Counted from the first letter of the stretch, positions 16,077-25,358 are shown. The stretch: 57,409 nucleotides of DNA from Paracnuella aquatica (GCF_003332885.2 NZ_QOWJ01000019.1:1-57409); one strand, 5' to 3'. Notes: generated from the sequence alone by a model not told the origin. Numbers and translations are program-made.

Positions 16077-16832
16077 TTATTGATCCTTGAATAGCTGCAT
16101 CGTAAAATCGAGCAGTTCGCTATTGCCATAATTGCCATGACCGGGTACTACAATCCGCACATCGGGATATGCAGCTTTTACCTTCTGTACTGTGTTCGAC
16201 CAACGCTCCACTTTTGCATCTCCTAAGTATCCCTTTCCTGCATTCAATTCTTTTATAAGGCATCCGCCAAACAGCACCCGGTCGGCCGGGAAATAACCAA
16301 CAATATTGTCGGCAGTGTGGCCTTCGCCAAAAAATTTCGCCACGATGTTGGCGCTGCCCACTTTAAGCAAAAGCGAATCATCAAAGCCATGTTGCGGCAC
16401 AGCAAAATTGTTTGCCCTGGCAAGTGCAATGGTTTTATTATTGGCATAAGATGGAATGCCTGCTACCGTAAATGCCTGTAACCCGCCTAAGCAATCATCA
16501 TGAAAATGCGTTGGAATAACAGCATTGATCTTACACTTCAAGCTGTCATTGATCCATTGGATCAACGAGGTTGCAACGGTATCGTTTGTGGGTGTATCAA
16601 ACACGATGGCTTCGCCATCATGGCGCACAACAAGCCCGTTACATGGCACATTTCCAAAGTCATTCGTTTGTTTAAACGATGTATGCTGGAAGGAATTTTC
16701 AGCGATTTGGGTAACGATCAAATCACCGCTTTGGTACACTTCTTTTGCTTGGAACTCAACCGGCTTTTGATTGGAACAGCCCGCAATTATTACCGCAAAA
16801 ATTATAAAGCCGATGTATTTAAACCGAAACAT
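16077..16832 (-). CDS. Subclass B1 metallo-beta-lactamase, lipoprotein type
   Basis: A 251-residue MBL-fold protein with every B1 zinc ligand in order: H109-x-H111-x-D113 (THFHDDCLGG), H172 (GEGHTADN), C191 with K194 (GGCLIKE) and H232 (PGHGNYG). The H-x-H-x-D, Cys and final His set, plus Lys three residues after Cys, separates B1 beta-lactamases from B2, B3 and glyoxalase-type MBLs. A lipobox IIAGC places the lipid anchor at Cys19, so it is probably membrane-tethered in the periplasm. The family hydrolyses beta-lactams, often including carbapenems; activity here is inferred. It is last of a three-gene minus-strand run with VOC and TraB-like genes. No mobile element adjoins, so it looks chromosomal. 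Confidence 0.9.
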   Translation of the reverse strand: MFRFKYIGFIIFAVIIAGCSNQKPVEFQAKEVYQSGDLIVTQIAENSFQHTSFKQTNDFGNVPCNGLVVRHDGEAIVFDTPTNDTVATSLIQWINDSLKCKINAVIPTHFHDDCLGGLQAFTVAGIPSYANNKTIALARANNFAVPQHGFDDSLLLKVGSANIVAKFFGEGHTADNIVGYFPADRVLFGGCLIKELNAGKGYLGDAKVERWSNTVQKVKAAYPDVRIVVPGHGNYGNSELLDFTMQLFKDQ

Positions 16833-16918
16833 ACTGAACTGGATTGGGACTATTGTTGTTATCTGGATTACTTGCTTCTACAAAGGCTTTTGCATCATGC
16901 AACAGGCAGCCAAAAGTG

Positions 16919-17311
16919 TTAACCTACCGGTGTACAAATTTCAATAAGAAAACCATCAGGGTCCCTTACGTAAGCCACTGTTTGTCCCCATGGTTTTGTT
17001 TTGGGTGGCTCCAACAATGCTGCTCCGGCGGCCACCGCTTGTGCGATAGTTGCGGCTACATCCAGTGTTGCAAAACCGATCTCAATGCCAAATGGCTGCT
17101 CTGATAAACTGCTTTGCCTGAAACCACCTTTTAAGTTGGATTGTGCCAGCGAAACCGATGCAAAAGAAAGTGTTGTTTCGCCCACCTGCAACTCGCCATA
17201 GTCGCCATCGGGTGATATGAATTTCCTGGCAAAGCCAAAAGCTGTTTCGTAAAATGCAATGGACTTATCTACATCTGCAACGTACAGTATGGTGTATGCA
17301 AATTTGATCAT
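16919..17311 (-). CDS. VOC family protein (glyoxalase/bleomycin-resistance fold)
   Basis: A 130-residue protein. It shows the paired beta-alpha-beta-beta-beta VOC modules: AYTILYVADVDKSIAFY in the first half and the closing YVRDPDGFLIEI in the second. VOC proteins are metal-dependent isomerases, dioxygenases or drug-binding proteins; the substrate cannot be assigned. The metal-ligand pattern is partly degenerate. It starts 16 bases after the DUF5694 gene stops and ends 86 bases before the beta-lactamase starts, so the three genes are probably co-transcribed. Confidence 0.85.
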   Translation of the reverse strand: MIKFAYTILYVADVDKSIAFYETAFGFARKFISPDGDYGELQVGETTLSFASVSLAQSNLKGGFRQSSLSEQPFGIEIGFATLDVAATIAQAVAAGAALLEPPKTKPWGQTVAYVRDPDGFLIEICTPVG

Positions 17312-17327
17312 GGTGATGTTGTATTTA

Positions 17328-18188
17328 TTATTTTTTTCCGAGATAAACCTGTGTGTCCGCTAAATTAAAATCGGCATCATCGCGAAATATACTTTTCAGC
17401 GAACCAATGTGAGCTGCACCGATGATCAACAATGCCCTTTTAGCCTTTGTGCGCATCTGCATAGTAACAATGTTTGAGTAAATTTTATAGTCCCTGTTTT
17501 TGAAAACGGAAATCAGTTCCGCCCCGATATATTTTGGGTTGATGAAAGCTGTATCCACCATCGCATCAGGATTTTTAAAAGTACCATTCGTTACCCTTGC
17601 AGGCGTCATGTATCGCAAACGATAAACTTTATTGTAAGTACCAGGTTGATTGATAAACCGTAAATAATCTTGCAACGACAACTTATTTTCCTGCAAAGCC
17701 TGCTTTTTCTCCATCACCATTGCTCTTAAGGCCAACCCTTCTTCTTTATACAGATGAATGTTTTCTCCATTGTCTAAAATTCCCTGCGATGTTCCGCCGG
17801 GTGCATTTACACAATGGATTTTTGACAGGCCCAATTGCTTACCCATTCGAAAGGCCAATTGGTACACTTCGCTCCTACCGTCCTGCAGGTCTTCCAGTTT
17901 TATTTTATTGGCAACATACAACGCGTACAAGCTATCGATCTTCCCTTGTTCTTCAGGCAGCACTTCCACCATGATCAGGTCGGGTTTATACTGCATAACC
18001 GATGCAACGAATGCCCCGATTTCTTTTTGCCTTTGCGGTATTAAAACATCAGTACCGGGTTGGTTGCTGTTGTATAGCTGTACTAAATGATCCGAGCCTA
18101 AGATCATGATATCAGTCTTCTGACCCTTTGCATCAAGCGTACACAACAATACAATCAGCAGCAGGAAGCGGGAATTTTTAACTGGCAT
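17328..18188 (-). CDS. DUF5694 / TraB-GumN-like exported protein
   Basis: A 286-residue protein with a signal peptide (LLLIVLLCTLDAKGQ). Near the start of the mature protein lies ILGSDHL, and near the end IGAAHIGSLKSI. This HL / G-AH-GS pair is the hallmark of the TraB/PrgY/GumN (Tiki-like) superfamily, whose Tiki members are metalloproteases. DVLIPQRQKEI and MVEVLPEEQG fit the Bacteroidetes DUF5694 group. The molecular role is unknown; export to the periplasm is likely. First gene of the run with VOC and the beta-lactamase. Confidence 0.78.
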   Translation of the reverse strand: MPVKNSRFLLLIVLLCTLDAKGQKTDIMILGSDHLVQLYNSNQPGTDVLIPQRQKEIGAFVASVMQYKPDLIMVEVLPEEQGKIDSLYALYVANKIKLEDLQDGRSEVYQLAFRMGKQLGLSKIHCVNAPGGTSQGILDNGENIHLYKEEGLALRAMVMEKKQALQENKLSLQDYLRFINQPGTYNKVYRLRYMTPARVTNGTFKNPDAMVDTAFINPKYIGAELISVFKNRDYKIYSNIVTMQMRTKAKRALLIIGAAHIGSLKSIFRDDADFNLADTQVYLGKK

Positions 18189-18378
18189 TCTTTGTTGAAT
18201 GGAAGATTATTTTGAAGGCGAAAAGCTGCATGATACAGGCGCAGCATTTCGCATCCCAATATACACCGCTTGCTAACCCAAAGATGATGTGTCGTCAAAA
18301 ACATTGATTGTAATAATGCAAGCACCAATCTTTTGCCCACTGCATTTTCAATACGATAAACACTCAGTTTTTTACACA

Positions 18379-18407
18379 AAAAAGCCCCGCATCACTGCGG
18401 GGCTTTT
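18379..18407 (-). terminator. Rho-independent terminator of the zinc metalloprotease gene
   Basis: Arms AAAAGCCCCGC and GCGGGGCTTTT with a six-base loop; on the minus strand it is followed by a T-run, 21 bases after the stop codon. Confidence 0.9.
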
Positions 18408-18427
18408 TCAAAAAACAAGTCCAATAC

Positions 18428-21007
18428 TTATTTAGGTTCCAGTGCCAGGCTAATGCGCTGGGCCAGGTCCTGGTAATGGTATTTCGTCATGCGGTCGCCG
18501 GTTCTTCTGGCGGCTGCATCAATTTCGGCTTTCAGTTCCGTCAGGTGTCCACGTGCAATGGAAGGCAGGTCGGTATTCTTGGTGTTTACCAAGCCGCCGC
18601 CACCACCAATGCTGATGGTGATGCCCATTGATGGCTGTGCCGCTGTTGGCATCAGTGCAATCATGCGATCAACATATGCCTTCTGCAAATTGCGGCGGTA
18701 CATGTCGGCTGCACGGCCGCTGCGCAGTTCCTGCCACACGCCGTTCTTTACATCGGCCAGCAGCTCCAGCACGCTGTAGGTGCGGTTGCCGTAGCGGTTC
18801 GATGATTCGAGCATGCGGGTAAGGCGCGACGAAGCCAGCAGGTTGTTCAGCGCACCGCTTTGCAACGTGCTGACGCGGTTTTCCGTCGGGTCGGCTATTT
18901 TATCCAGAATGTTGCGATCGAGCATCCAGGTTGGTGTTGCAAAAACCTGGCGGTTCAGCCAGCTAACGGCTTCTTTCTGCACCGCCTTTGGTGTAGGCTC
19001 GTACACATTGCCCGATTCTTCAACGCTTTTGAATGTTTCCTGAACGCCACCAATGTTGCGCATTACGTGGTTGGCATAGCGGTTAAACTGACCAATCACC
19101 TGGCCGAAAATTTCATCCAGGTTCTGGTAGCGGTCGCCTTCTTCTTTGGTCCACTCAGGCAGGTTCTTTGTGATGTATTTCAGGTTCTTTACACCATACT
19201 CGCTGGCCTTCATGGCGTTGTCGCCCAGGTCTTCGGTTTGTGCACGGGGGTCGTTGCCAAAGCCTTCGCCGCCAAACCACAGGCGTGGGTTTTTCGACAG
19301 GCGGTCCACAATCATGCGGTTGCCTTCTTTGCGGTCTTCTTCTTCGCTTTTATCGGTCCAGCGATAGCCCCATTCAATTGCCCACAGGTCGTATTCGCCA
19401 ATGCGGGGGTACAAGCCATTGCGGCCAATGCCATCTTCCGGTTGTGCCACATAGTTAAAGCGGGCATAGTCCATGATCGAAGCGGTGTGGCCATGTTTTT
19501 CCACCCACTCTTTATCGCGCAGTTTTTCTACAGGCGTTTTGCTGCTGCTTCCCATGTTGTGGCGCAGGCCCAGCGTGTGGCCTACTTCATGCGACGATAC
19601 AAAGCGGATCAGGTCGCCCATCAGCGCATCATCAAAGCGCATTTTGCGGGCACCGGGGTCAACGGCTGCCGTTTGTACAAAATACCAGTTTTGCAACAGC
19701 TTCATTACGTTGTGGTACCAGCCAATATGGCTTTCCAAAATCTCGCCGGTGCGGGGATCGTGTACGTTGGGGCCATAAGCATTCGGGATGTCCGAAGCCA
19801 GGTAACGCACTGAAGAATAGGAAGCCGACTCAAGCACCATGCTGCTGTCGCCAGGCCATTCTTTACCAATCACGGCATTTTTAAAACCTGCTTTTTCGAA
19901 AGCCACCTGCCAGTCGTTGATGCCTTGGATGATGTATGGCTTCCACTTTTCAGGCGTTGCGGGATCGATGTAATAAACGATCGGCTTCCTGGGTTCAACC
20001 AGTTCGCCACGCTTGTATTTTTCTACATCTTCAGGCTTAGGCTCCAGGCGCCACCGTACAATGTATGTTTCGCGATTAGCACGCTGCGATGTGTCGGTAA
20101 ATTCAGAGATCTGGTCGGCAAAATAGCCTACACGCGGATCAAAGAAGCGGCGTTTGTGGCGCAGTTCCGGCAGGCGGATGATGGAGGTATTGATTTCAAT
20201 AGTTACCACACCTGCAGTGTTTGCAGCGGGCAGCGAGGTGCTGGGGCCGGGGCCGCCTGCACCCATGGGCGATGCCGGGGTAGCATTGAATGTTTTTACC
20301 GTACGTACCTCGGTATTGTTTTGAAAGCTGCGGATGGTTTCCACATAAGAGCGGTCCATAGCAATGCTGGAAAGACCCAGTTGGCGCTTGGAACGTGGGT
20401 TGAGGGAAACGATCTGGTTGTCGCCTTTAAAAAAGTCGGTCACGTCAATCACCACACCGGTTGTATCGCCATTGAATGCTTTGATGTCGAACGCAGCAGC
20501 AATGGGATCGAGGCTGGAGTTGCGCACCGCCTGGTAAATAGGCTTGGTGCTGTCCGGCGAAGAAACCACGTTGAGCACCGAACGAATGAACACTTTGTTT
20601 TCCGGTCCACGCTCAAAACGCAGCACGTTCTGGTTGGTCATTTCGCCGCCATACACCGGTGCGCCTGCCGTCATCCGCACAAAGCGGGTTACAGTGAGCA
20701 GGTCTTTGTTCATCAGGCTGTCGGGGATCTCAAAATAATATTTGTCGTCCTGCCAATGCGTGGTGATGAGGCCTTTTTGGGTACGCAGTTTTGCCGCGTC
20801 AAAAAAGGAACGGAAACTTTTGGGGCCGCTGGAAGGCCGCGATGGCGTGCTGCCACTGCTGCTGCCGGTGGCACTGGCCGATGGCGTGCCGGCGGGTGGA
20901 AGGGTTGCTTTGGTTGTAGTGGGTGCCTGCTTGCTTTTTTTGACTGTGGCACAGCCGGATACAGCAAGCACTAAACCCGCACATACAATGGGCTTTAAAT
21001 AATTCAT
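18428..21007 (-). CDS. Large zinc-dependent metalloprotease lipoprotein (DUF5117/DUF5118 type)
   Basis: An 859-residue protein. The signal peptide ends in the lipobox VSGC (Cys19). A low-complexity Thr/Ser/Pro/Gly linker covers about 28-62. A DUF5118-like segment (about 63-115) and a DUF5117-like domain (about 120-310) follow, then the metalloprotease domain with HEVGHTLGLRH at 473-483, a metzincin-type H-E-x-x-H-x-x-G-x-x-H zinc site. Members of this Bacteroidetes family are exported zinc proteases of unknown substrate. The linker suggests it stands off the membrane. It is transcribed alone, with its own terminator. Confidence 0.9.
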   Translation of the reverse strand: MNYLKPIVCAGLVLAVSGCATVKKSKQAPTTTKATLPPAGTPSASATGSSSGSTPSRPSSGPKSFRSFFDAAKLRTQKGLITTHWQDDKYYFEIPDSLMNKDLLTVTRFVRMTAGAPVYGGEMTNQNVLRFERGPENKVFIRSVLNVVSSPDSTKPIYQAVRNSSLDPIAAAFDIKAFNGDTTGVVIDVTDFFKGDNQIVSLNPRSKRQLGLSSIAMDRSYVETIRSFQNNTEVRTVKTFNATPASPMGAGGPGPSTSLPAANTAGVVTIEINTSIIRLPELRHKRRFFDPRVGYFADQISEFTDTSQRANRETYIVRWRLEPKPEDVEKYKRGELVEPRKPIVYYIDPATPEKWKPYIIQGINDWQVAFEKAGFKNAVIGKEWPGDSSMVLESASYSSVRYLASDIPNAYGPNVHDPRTGEILESHIGWYHNVMKLLQNWYFVQTAAVDPGARKMRFDDALMGDLIRFVSSHEVGHTLGLRHNMGSSSKTPVEKLRDKEWVEKHGHTASIMDYARFNYVAQPEDGIGRNGLYPRIGEYDLWAIEWGYRWTDKSEEEDRKEGNRMIVDRLSKNPRLWFGGEGFGNDPRAQTEDLGDNAMKASEYGVKNLKYITKNLPEWTKEEGDRYQNLDEIFGQVIGQFNRYANHVMRNIGGVQETFKSVEESGNVYEPTPKAVQKEAVSWLNRQVFATPTWMLDRNILDKIADPTENRVSTLQSGALNNLLASSRLTRMLESSNRYGNRTYSVLELLADVKNGVWQELRSGRAADMYRRNLQKAYVDRMIALMPTAAQPSMGITISIGGGGGLVNTKNTDLPSIARGHLTELKAEIDAAARRTGDRMTKYHYQDLAQRISLALEPK

Positions 21008-21294
21008 CTACTCGGGGAAATTTGGTTTAGATATAATGCGTGAAAAAAATTGCAACAAATAAAGGAAAGGGAAAGTTGTATCCCTGAAGGGCCGGAAGAA
21101 AGCGGTCTCGTTTGCATGTCCCGGTAAATTTACCCCCTCGGCGGCAAATGGCAGAGAAAAAGCTGTGCACCGGGTGCAAAAAACTTTTGTGGTTTCCAAA
21201 GCACCCTTCCGGGCAAACTTTGCCGCGGTGTTCGTAAGCTTGATTGTTGGCGCAATGTTCTACGCTGCAGTAAAATGTCGAACCGAAAACAACA

Positions 21295-22035
21295 TTATTG
21301 AACCGGAATAACCAGCGATTTTTTTACCCCTGCATTGTCCTCCACATCAAAACGGAAAGCGGTGGTGTTGCTGTCGGGGGCCAGTTCCAAAGTGGTTCCA
21401 AATTCTCTTTTGAGCAGGTCGGGCGATTGAAGCTGGATGTTGTTTTTGAAATAAACAAATTCGGGTTCGCTGTTTTTTGAAAGCCTGGTTACCGACAGTA
21501 AAAACAAGGAAGAGGTACTGGTTGCGGCAACATGCACAGTTGTTTTTTTATTCACTGGCAAAGAAGTTACTGCCTGTTGCCCATCCGACACCGCCACATC
21601 CACCGCGGAGTTGGCCACTTTAATGGCGATCGTTTTGGATGCACTTCGGTTTTGTTTATCCCGAACAGTGATGGCGTATTGCAGGTGCTGGTTAATTGAC
21701 TCGAAACCGGTACTGTGGCTGAATTCCACGTGATCAAAGGTTGCCGTTTTAAAATCAGTCCCCTTGCTGATTACCGCATTTTGCAGCACGTGCCTGATTT
21801 CTATTACCGCCAGTCCTGCTTCTGCTTTTGCATCAAACGTAAAATGGACAGGCGACAAAACCGGAATTGTTTCGGGGCTATGGGTTATGATGATTTCGGG
21901 CGGCGCCAACACATGCTCTTTTTTACAACTGCCCAAAATGAGTGATAAAAAGCAAAAGACACCGGCGCCAACGGATATGGCCTTGCGTTGGGCAAAAATT
22001 AGCAGCGTATGGTTTTGGTTGGAAAAAGATTGCAT
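21295..22035 (-). CDS. Hypothetical lipoprotein
   Basis: About 246 residues from the ATG at 22035; an upstream extension exists but lacks a credible start. After a rather long basic N-region comes a hydrophobic stretch ending LSLILGSCKK, a lipobox with the cysteine near 36. The mature part looks all-beta with alternating hydrophobic residues, in the style of Ig-like or PKD-like Bacteroidetes surface lipoproteins. No family or catalytic motif is seen. The gap to the metalloprotease (21008-21294) holds nothing I can name. Confidence 0.7.
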   Translation of the reverse strand: MQSFSNQNHTLLIFAQRKAISVGAGVFCFLSLILGSCKKEHVLAPPEIIITHSPETIPVLSPVHFTFDAKAEAGLAVIEIRHVLQNAVISKGTDFKTATFDHVEFSHSTGFESINQHLQYAITVRDKQNRSASKTIAIKVANSAVDVAVSDGQQAVTSLPVNKKTTVHVAATSTSSLFLLSVTRLSKNSEPEFVYFKNNIQLQSPDLLKREFGTTLELAPDSNTTAFRFDVEDNAGVKKSLVIPVQ

Positions 22036-22113
22036 GTGCACCCGTTGCTTTGGTTTGGAGCAAAAATAGCAGGCGGCAAAAAGGAACAATTGGAAATTAC
22101 AGGAGCGGAAAAT

Positions 22114-22737
22114 TTAAACCACCTTCCAATGCGCTACTTCGAGTACAGTTTGGCAAAAGCTGTACTCCACCGGGTCGTTGGAACTAACCACCACCAGGCG
22201 GTCGGTGCAAAACTGCGTCACCAGTTGATGGTATAGGTCAATGCCCTGCTTGTCGAGGTTGGAAGTGGGCTCATCGAGCAGCACAATGGCGGCATTGCAA
22301 AAAATGGCCTGTGCCAGTTTTACCCGCTGCTTCATGCCCGAGGAGTAATAACGAATCTGCTTGTGCTGTGCGGCTTTTAACCCAATAAGTTCGACGGCCT
22401 GCGCCACATCGAGGCCGGGCAAAAATGGCTTGAATGAAAAGTGAAAGCGGAAAAATTCCAGCAGCGTCATTTCTTCAATCACATCAAGGTAAGGGGCGCA
22501 AATGGAAACGTGCTGGTGGGTGGCATCGGCGGCAATGGGTTGGTCATTTAATAGGTAATCCACTTTGCCTTCGCTGAGGTGCAGCATGCCGCCAATGCTT
22601 TGCAGCAGCGTGCTTTTGCCCGAGCCGTTGGGACCGGTAATGGCATAAGAATGCCCGGAGTGCAACTCCAGGCTTACTTTACGAAAAATCCATTCGCGGT
22701 TAAAGCGTTTGCCCGCACCGGACAGTTTAATATGCAT
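22114..22737 (-). CDS. Orphan ABC transporter ATP-binding protein
   Basis: A 207-residue ABC ATPase with Walker A GPNGSGKS at 35-42, signature SSGMKQ at 132-137 and Walker B IVLLDEP at 151-157. The switch region after the D-loop reads VVSSNDP: the usual H-loop histidine is not there. No permease gene is next to it. It overlaps lpxA by 11 bases, so it belongs to the lipid A operon and may power or regulate an envelope process, but that is inference from position. The short length resembles CcmA-like or gliding-type ATPases. Confidence 0.85.
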   Translation of the reverse strand: MHIKLSGAGKRFNREWIFRKVSLELHSGHSYAITGPNGSGKSTLLQSIGGMLHLSEGKVDYLLNDQPIAADATHQHVSICAPYLDVIEEMTLLEFFRFHFSFKPFLPGLDVAQAVELIGLKAAQHKQIRYYSSGMKQRVKLAQAIFCNAAIVLLDEPTSNLDKQGIDLYHQLVTQFCTDRLVVVSSNDPVEYSFCQTVLEVAHWKVV

Positions 22738-23524
22738 CCTCCGCGTTTTTGGAAAAGCGTTTGATGATGCCGATGGAAGATGATTTTACAAAATCAAGAA
22801 TAACCGATTTCATATCGCCGTCGGGCACCTGCTCTTCGGCCAGCTGCACCGCCACCGATGTGGGGTGGCCCTGCACAAACAGGATGTGGTAGATCTGCGA
22901 AATGGCGGCAATCTGCTCCGGCGTGTACCCGCGGCGCTGCAGGCCCACTACGTTTACACCGGCATAGCTCATGGGCTCGCGGCCTGCTTTTACAAACGGC
23001 GGCACATCTTTACGCACAACGGTGTGACCCGCAATATAAGTGTGGGCGCCAATGCGGGTAAACTGGTTGGCACCAGCCAGGCCGCTGATGATGGCATAAT
23101 CGCCCACCTCTACGTGGCCGGCAAGCTGCACCGAGTTGGCCAGGATCACATGATCGCCCAGCACACAATCGTGGGCCACATGCGCATAAGCCATCAGCAG
23201 GCAATGGCTGCCCACTACGGTTTTCCATTTATCTTTTGTGCCCCGGTTGATGGTCACACATTCGCGGATGGTGGTGTAGTCGCCAATTTCGGCAGTGGTT
23301 TCTTCGCCCACAAACTTCAGGTCCTGCGGAATGGCACCAATTACGGCGCCGGGAAAAATGCGGCACTCTTTGCCAATGCGGCTAAACTGCATGATCACTG
23401 CATGCGACATGATATGGGTACCATCGCCAATCACCACGTTGTCGTGGATAACGGCGAAGGGTTCGATGGTTACATTGTTGCCCAGTTTTGCACCCGGATG
23501 CACAGAAGCCAGAGGAGAGATCAT
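22727..23524 (-). CDS. lpxA: Acyl-ACP--UDP-N-acetylglucosamine O-acyltransferase
   Basis: A 265-residue left-handed beta-helix acyltransferase with hexapeptide repeats through about residue 190 and a helical C-terminus. The catalytic histidine lies in AHVAHDC (His118). IPQDLKF and the CVTINRGT loop are LpxA signatures. It adds a 3-hydroxyacyl chain to UDP-GlcNAc, the first step of lipid A synthesis, in the cytosol. It overlaps lpxC/fabZ by four bases upstream and the ABC ATPase by 11 bases downstream. Confidence 0.96.
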   Translation of the reverse strand: MISPLASVHPGAKLGNNVTIEPFAVIHDNVVIGDGTHIMSHAVIMQFSRIGKECRIFPGAVIGAIPQDLKFVGEETTAEIGDYTTIRECVTINRGTKDKWKTVVGSHCLLMAYAHVAHDCVLGDHVILANSVQLAGHVEVGDYAIISGLAGANQFTRIGAHTYIAGHTVVRKDVPPFVKAGREPMSYAGVNVVGLQRRGYTPEQIAAISQIYHILFVQGHPTSVAVQLAEEQVPDGDMKSVILDFVKSSSIGIIKRFSKNAEDAY

Positions 23525-24945
23525 ACTTTAACTTTGGGTTTCTTTACTATTTGAGCAACCATGTCGGCTTCTGCAACTAGCTTTTCGCCGACAAAAATAG
23601 TTCCTTTCATTTCACAAATGCCACGACGCACCGGGTTCATCAGCTCCATCTTCAAAATGAGGGTATCGCCGGGCACTACTTTGTTTTTGAACTTGCAGTT
23701 GTCGATTTTCAGGAAATAAGTATCGTAATCGTTCTCCGGATCGTCGGGGATGGTGAGCAGGCCGCCGGTTTGCGCCAGCGCTTCTACCAGCAATACGCCG
23801 GGCATCACGCAGTTGCCCGGAAAATGGCCCTGGAAAAAAGGCTCGTTGTACGTCACGTTTTTAATAGAAACCACGTGCTTTTCGGTGAGCTCAATGATCT
23901 TATCTACCAGCAAAAACGGGTAGCGATGGGGCAGTTTTTTTTCAATGGCATGCACATCCATCACCGGCGGCATGTTGGGGTTGTACACCGGTATGGACTG
24001 CTTGTTCTTATTTTTCTTGATGTGCTCTTTTATTTTTTTGGCAAATGCCACGTTCGACGAATGCCCCGGCCGGTTGGCAATGATGTGGGCTTTGAACGGA
24101 ACACCTACCAGTGCCAGGTCGCCAATTACATCGAGCAGTTTGTGGCGGGCGGGTTCGTTCGGAAAGCGCAGGTCGAGGTTGTTGAGGATGCCGCCTTCGG
24201 CCACCCGCACATTTTCTTTTTTAAATACTTTGGAAATGCGCTGCACCTGCTCTTCGGTTACGGGGCGGTCCACCACCACGATGGCGTTGTTGATGTCGCC
24301 GCCTTTGATCAGGTTGTGATCGAGCAGGTATTCCAGCTCGTGGAAGAACGAAAAAGTGCGGCAGGGCGCTATGTCCTGTGCAAACTGGTCGAGGTTGGTG
24401 ATGGCCGCATGCTGGGTGCCCAGCACCGGCGAGTTGAAGTCGATAAGGGTATTGATGCGGTACTCGTGGTATGGCAGGGCCACCATTTCCACTTTCTTGC
24501 CTTCATCTACAAATGAAATATTGTGCTGCAGGGTGTACCACACTTTTGGCGCATCCTGCTGGCGGGTGCCCACGGCAAGGATAGCTTCCACAAAAGGCGC
24601 CGCCGAGCCATCGAGGATGGGCACTTCGGGGGCATTGATCTCAACTACCGCATTGTCTACGCCACAGCCTACCAGGGCGGCCATCAGGTGCTCGATGGTA
24701 GATACCCGGGCGCCATTGGCCTCGATGGTGGTGCTGCGGGTGGTGTCCACTACATTGTCTACATCGGCCTTTACGGAAGGGCTTCCGGGCAGGTCCACAC
24801 GCTGAAAATAAATACCGGTATTGGGTTCGGCGGGCTTGAGCGTCATTTCTACTGTGTGGCCGCTGTGTATGCCTACGCCGTTGATGGAGATGTTGGCAGC
24901 AAGGGTGTGCTGAAACTCACCGTTGGTGTTAATCTGCAATTGCAT
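23521..24945 (-). CDS. lpxC/fabZ: Bifunctional UDP-3-O-acyl-GlcNAc deacetylase / 3-hydroxyacyl-ACP dehydratase
   Basis: A 474-residue fusion. The LpxC part (about 1-315) has the zinc ligands H86 (TIEHLMAA), H268 and D272 (HKLLD), and the catalytic H295 (NRPGHSSN). The FabZ part (about 330-474) has LPHRYPFLLVD, His374 in GHFPGN and Glu388. The first domain commits UDP-acyl-GlcNAc to lipid A; the second dehydrates hydroxyacyl-ACP in fatty acid synthesis. This fusion is characteristic of Bacteroidetes. It is the first gene of the lpxC/fabZ-lpxA-ABC operon, with a TACTTTCG box right before the ATG. Confidence 0.97.
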   Translation of the reverse strand: MQLQINTNGEFQHTLAANISINGVGIHSGHTVEMTLKPAEPNTGIYFQRVDLPGSPSVKADVDNVVDTTRSTTIEANGARVSTIEHLMAALVGCGVDNAVVEINAPEVPILDGSAAPFVEAILAVGTRQQDAPKVWYTLQHNISFVDEGKKVEMVALPYHEYRINTLIDFNSPVLGTQHAAITNLDQFAQDIAPCRTFSFFHELEYLLDHNLIKGGDINNAIVVVDRPVTEEQVQRISKVFKKENVRVAEGGILNNLDLRFPNEPARHKLLDVIGDLALVGVPFKAHIIANRPGHSSNVAFAKKIKEHIKKNKNKQSIPVYNPNMPPVMDVHAIEKKLPHRYPFLLVDKIIELTEKHVVSIKNVTYNEPFFQGHFPGNCVMPGVLLVEALAQTGGLLTIPDDPENDYDTYFLKIDNCKFKNKVVPGDTLILKMELMNPVRRGICEMKGTIFVGEKLVAEADMVAQIVKKPKVKV

Positions 24946-24949
24946 GGCG

Positions 24950-24957
24950 CGAAAGTA
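24950..24957 (-). promoter_or_regulatory. -7 box of the lpxC/fabZ operon (TACTTTCG)
   Basis: Minus-strand TACTTTCG ends four bases before the ATG, suggesting a leaderless or very short-leader transcript. Confidence 0.45.
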
Positions 24958-24972
24958 GGAAACCGGGACCAG

Positions 24973-25010
24973 AGATTTGAAGGATTAAGAATGATTCGTA
25001 TGATTAGCAT
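24973..25010. repeat. Solo arm of GATTAAGAATGATT-type units
   Basis: Four degenerate copies of a 9-10 bp unit (GATTTGAAG, GATTAAGAAT, GATTCGTAT, GATTAG). No matching complement is seen. The remaining gap up to 25344 is A/T-rich and holds no gene I can support. Confidence 0.45.
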
Positions 25011-25344
25011 TTGCCGTGGCAGTTTTGTTTGGGGCCTGACGTTGAGGTTTTATTGAAGTTTCGGCTTAATATATAAAACATGTTTCAGGAAATAAACGTG
25101 GAAGTACATCAGCCGATTCAGCTTTTGATTGGTGCTGCTTTTTATTATCACGACAATTTAAAATCCAATTTCATATTTACCATTAAACTGAATTTTTCAT
25201 CAAGTGCATTTGCATTTACCCACCAAGGAAGCAACTACCCACACGCAGCCACCCATCATTTCCATCCTTTCAAATCATACCCTTCACCGGTTATTTTTAC
25301 TTTTCTATGAATGTTAAAACACCGGTTTATCACCCTCCCTTCCG

Positions 25345-25352
25345 TATTTTTG
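25345..25352 (+). promoter_or_regulatory. -7 box of the AraC-type regulator (TATTTTTG)
   Basis: Lies inside the longest open frame but just before the ATG at 25359; it supports that ATG as the true start. Confidence 0.45.
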
Positions 25353-25358
25353 CAGGCC

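Noticed and set aside
16919-17311. Fosfomycin- or bleomycin-resistance assignment for the VOC protein
   Set aside because: Adjacent to a beta-lactamase, but the VOC fold alone does not show the substrate and the metal-ligand pattern is partly degenerate.
21148-21237. 30-codon plus-strand ORF with a CxxC start (CTGC)
   Set aside because: Only one CxxC plus a single terminal Cys, no ribosome site or homologue known to me; could be chance in a gene gap.
25080-25310. 76-codon plus-strand frame in the lpxC-AraC gap
   Set aside because: Low-complexity, A/T-driven composition and no recognisable motif; ends just before the AraC promoter region.
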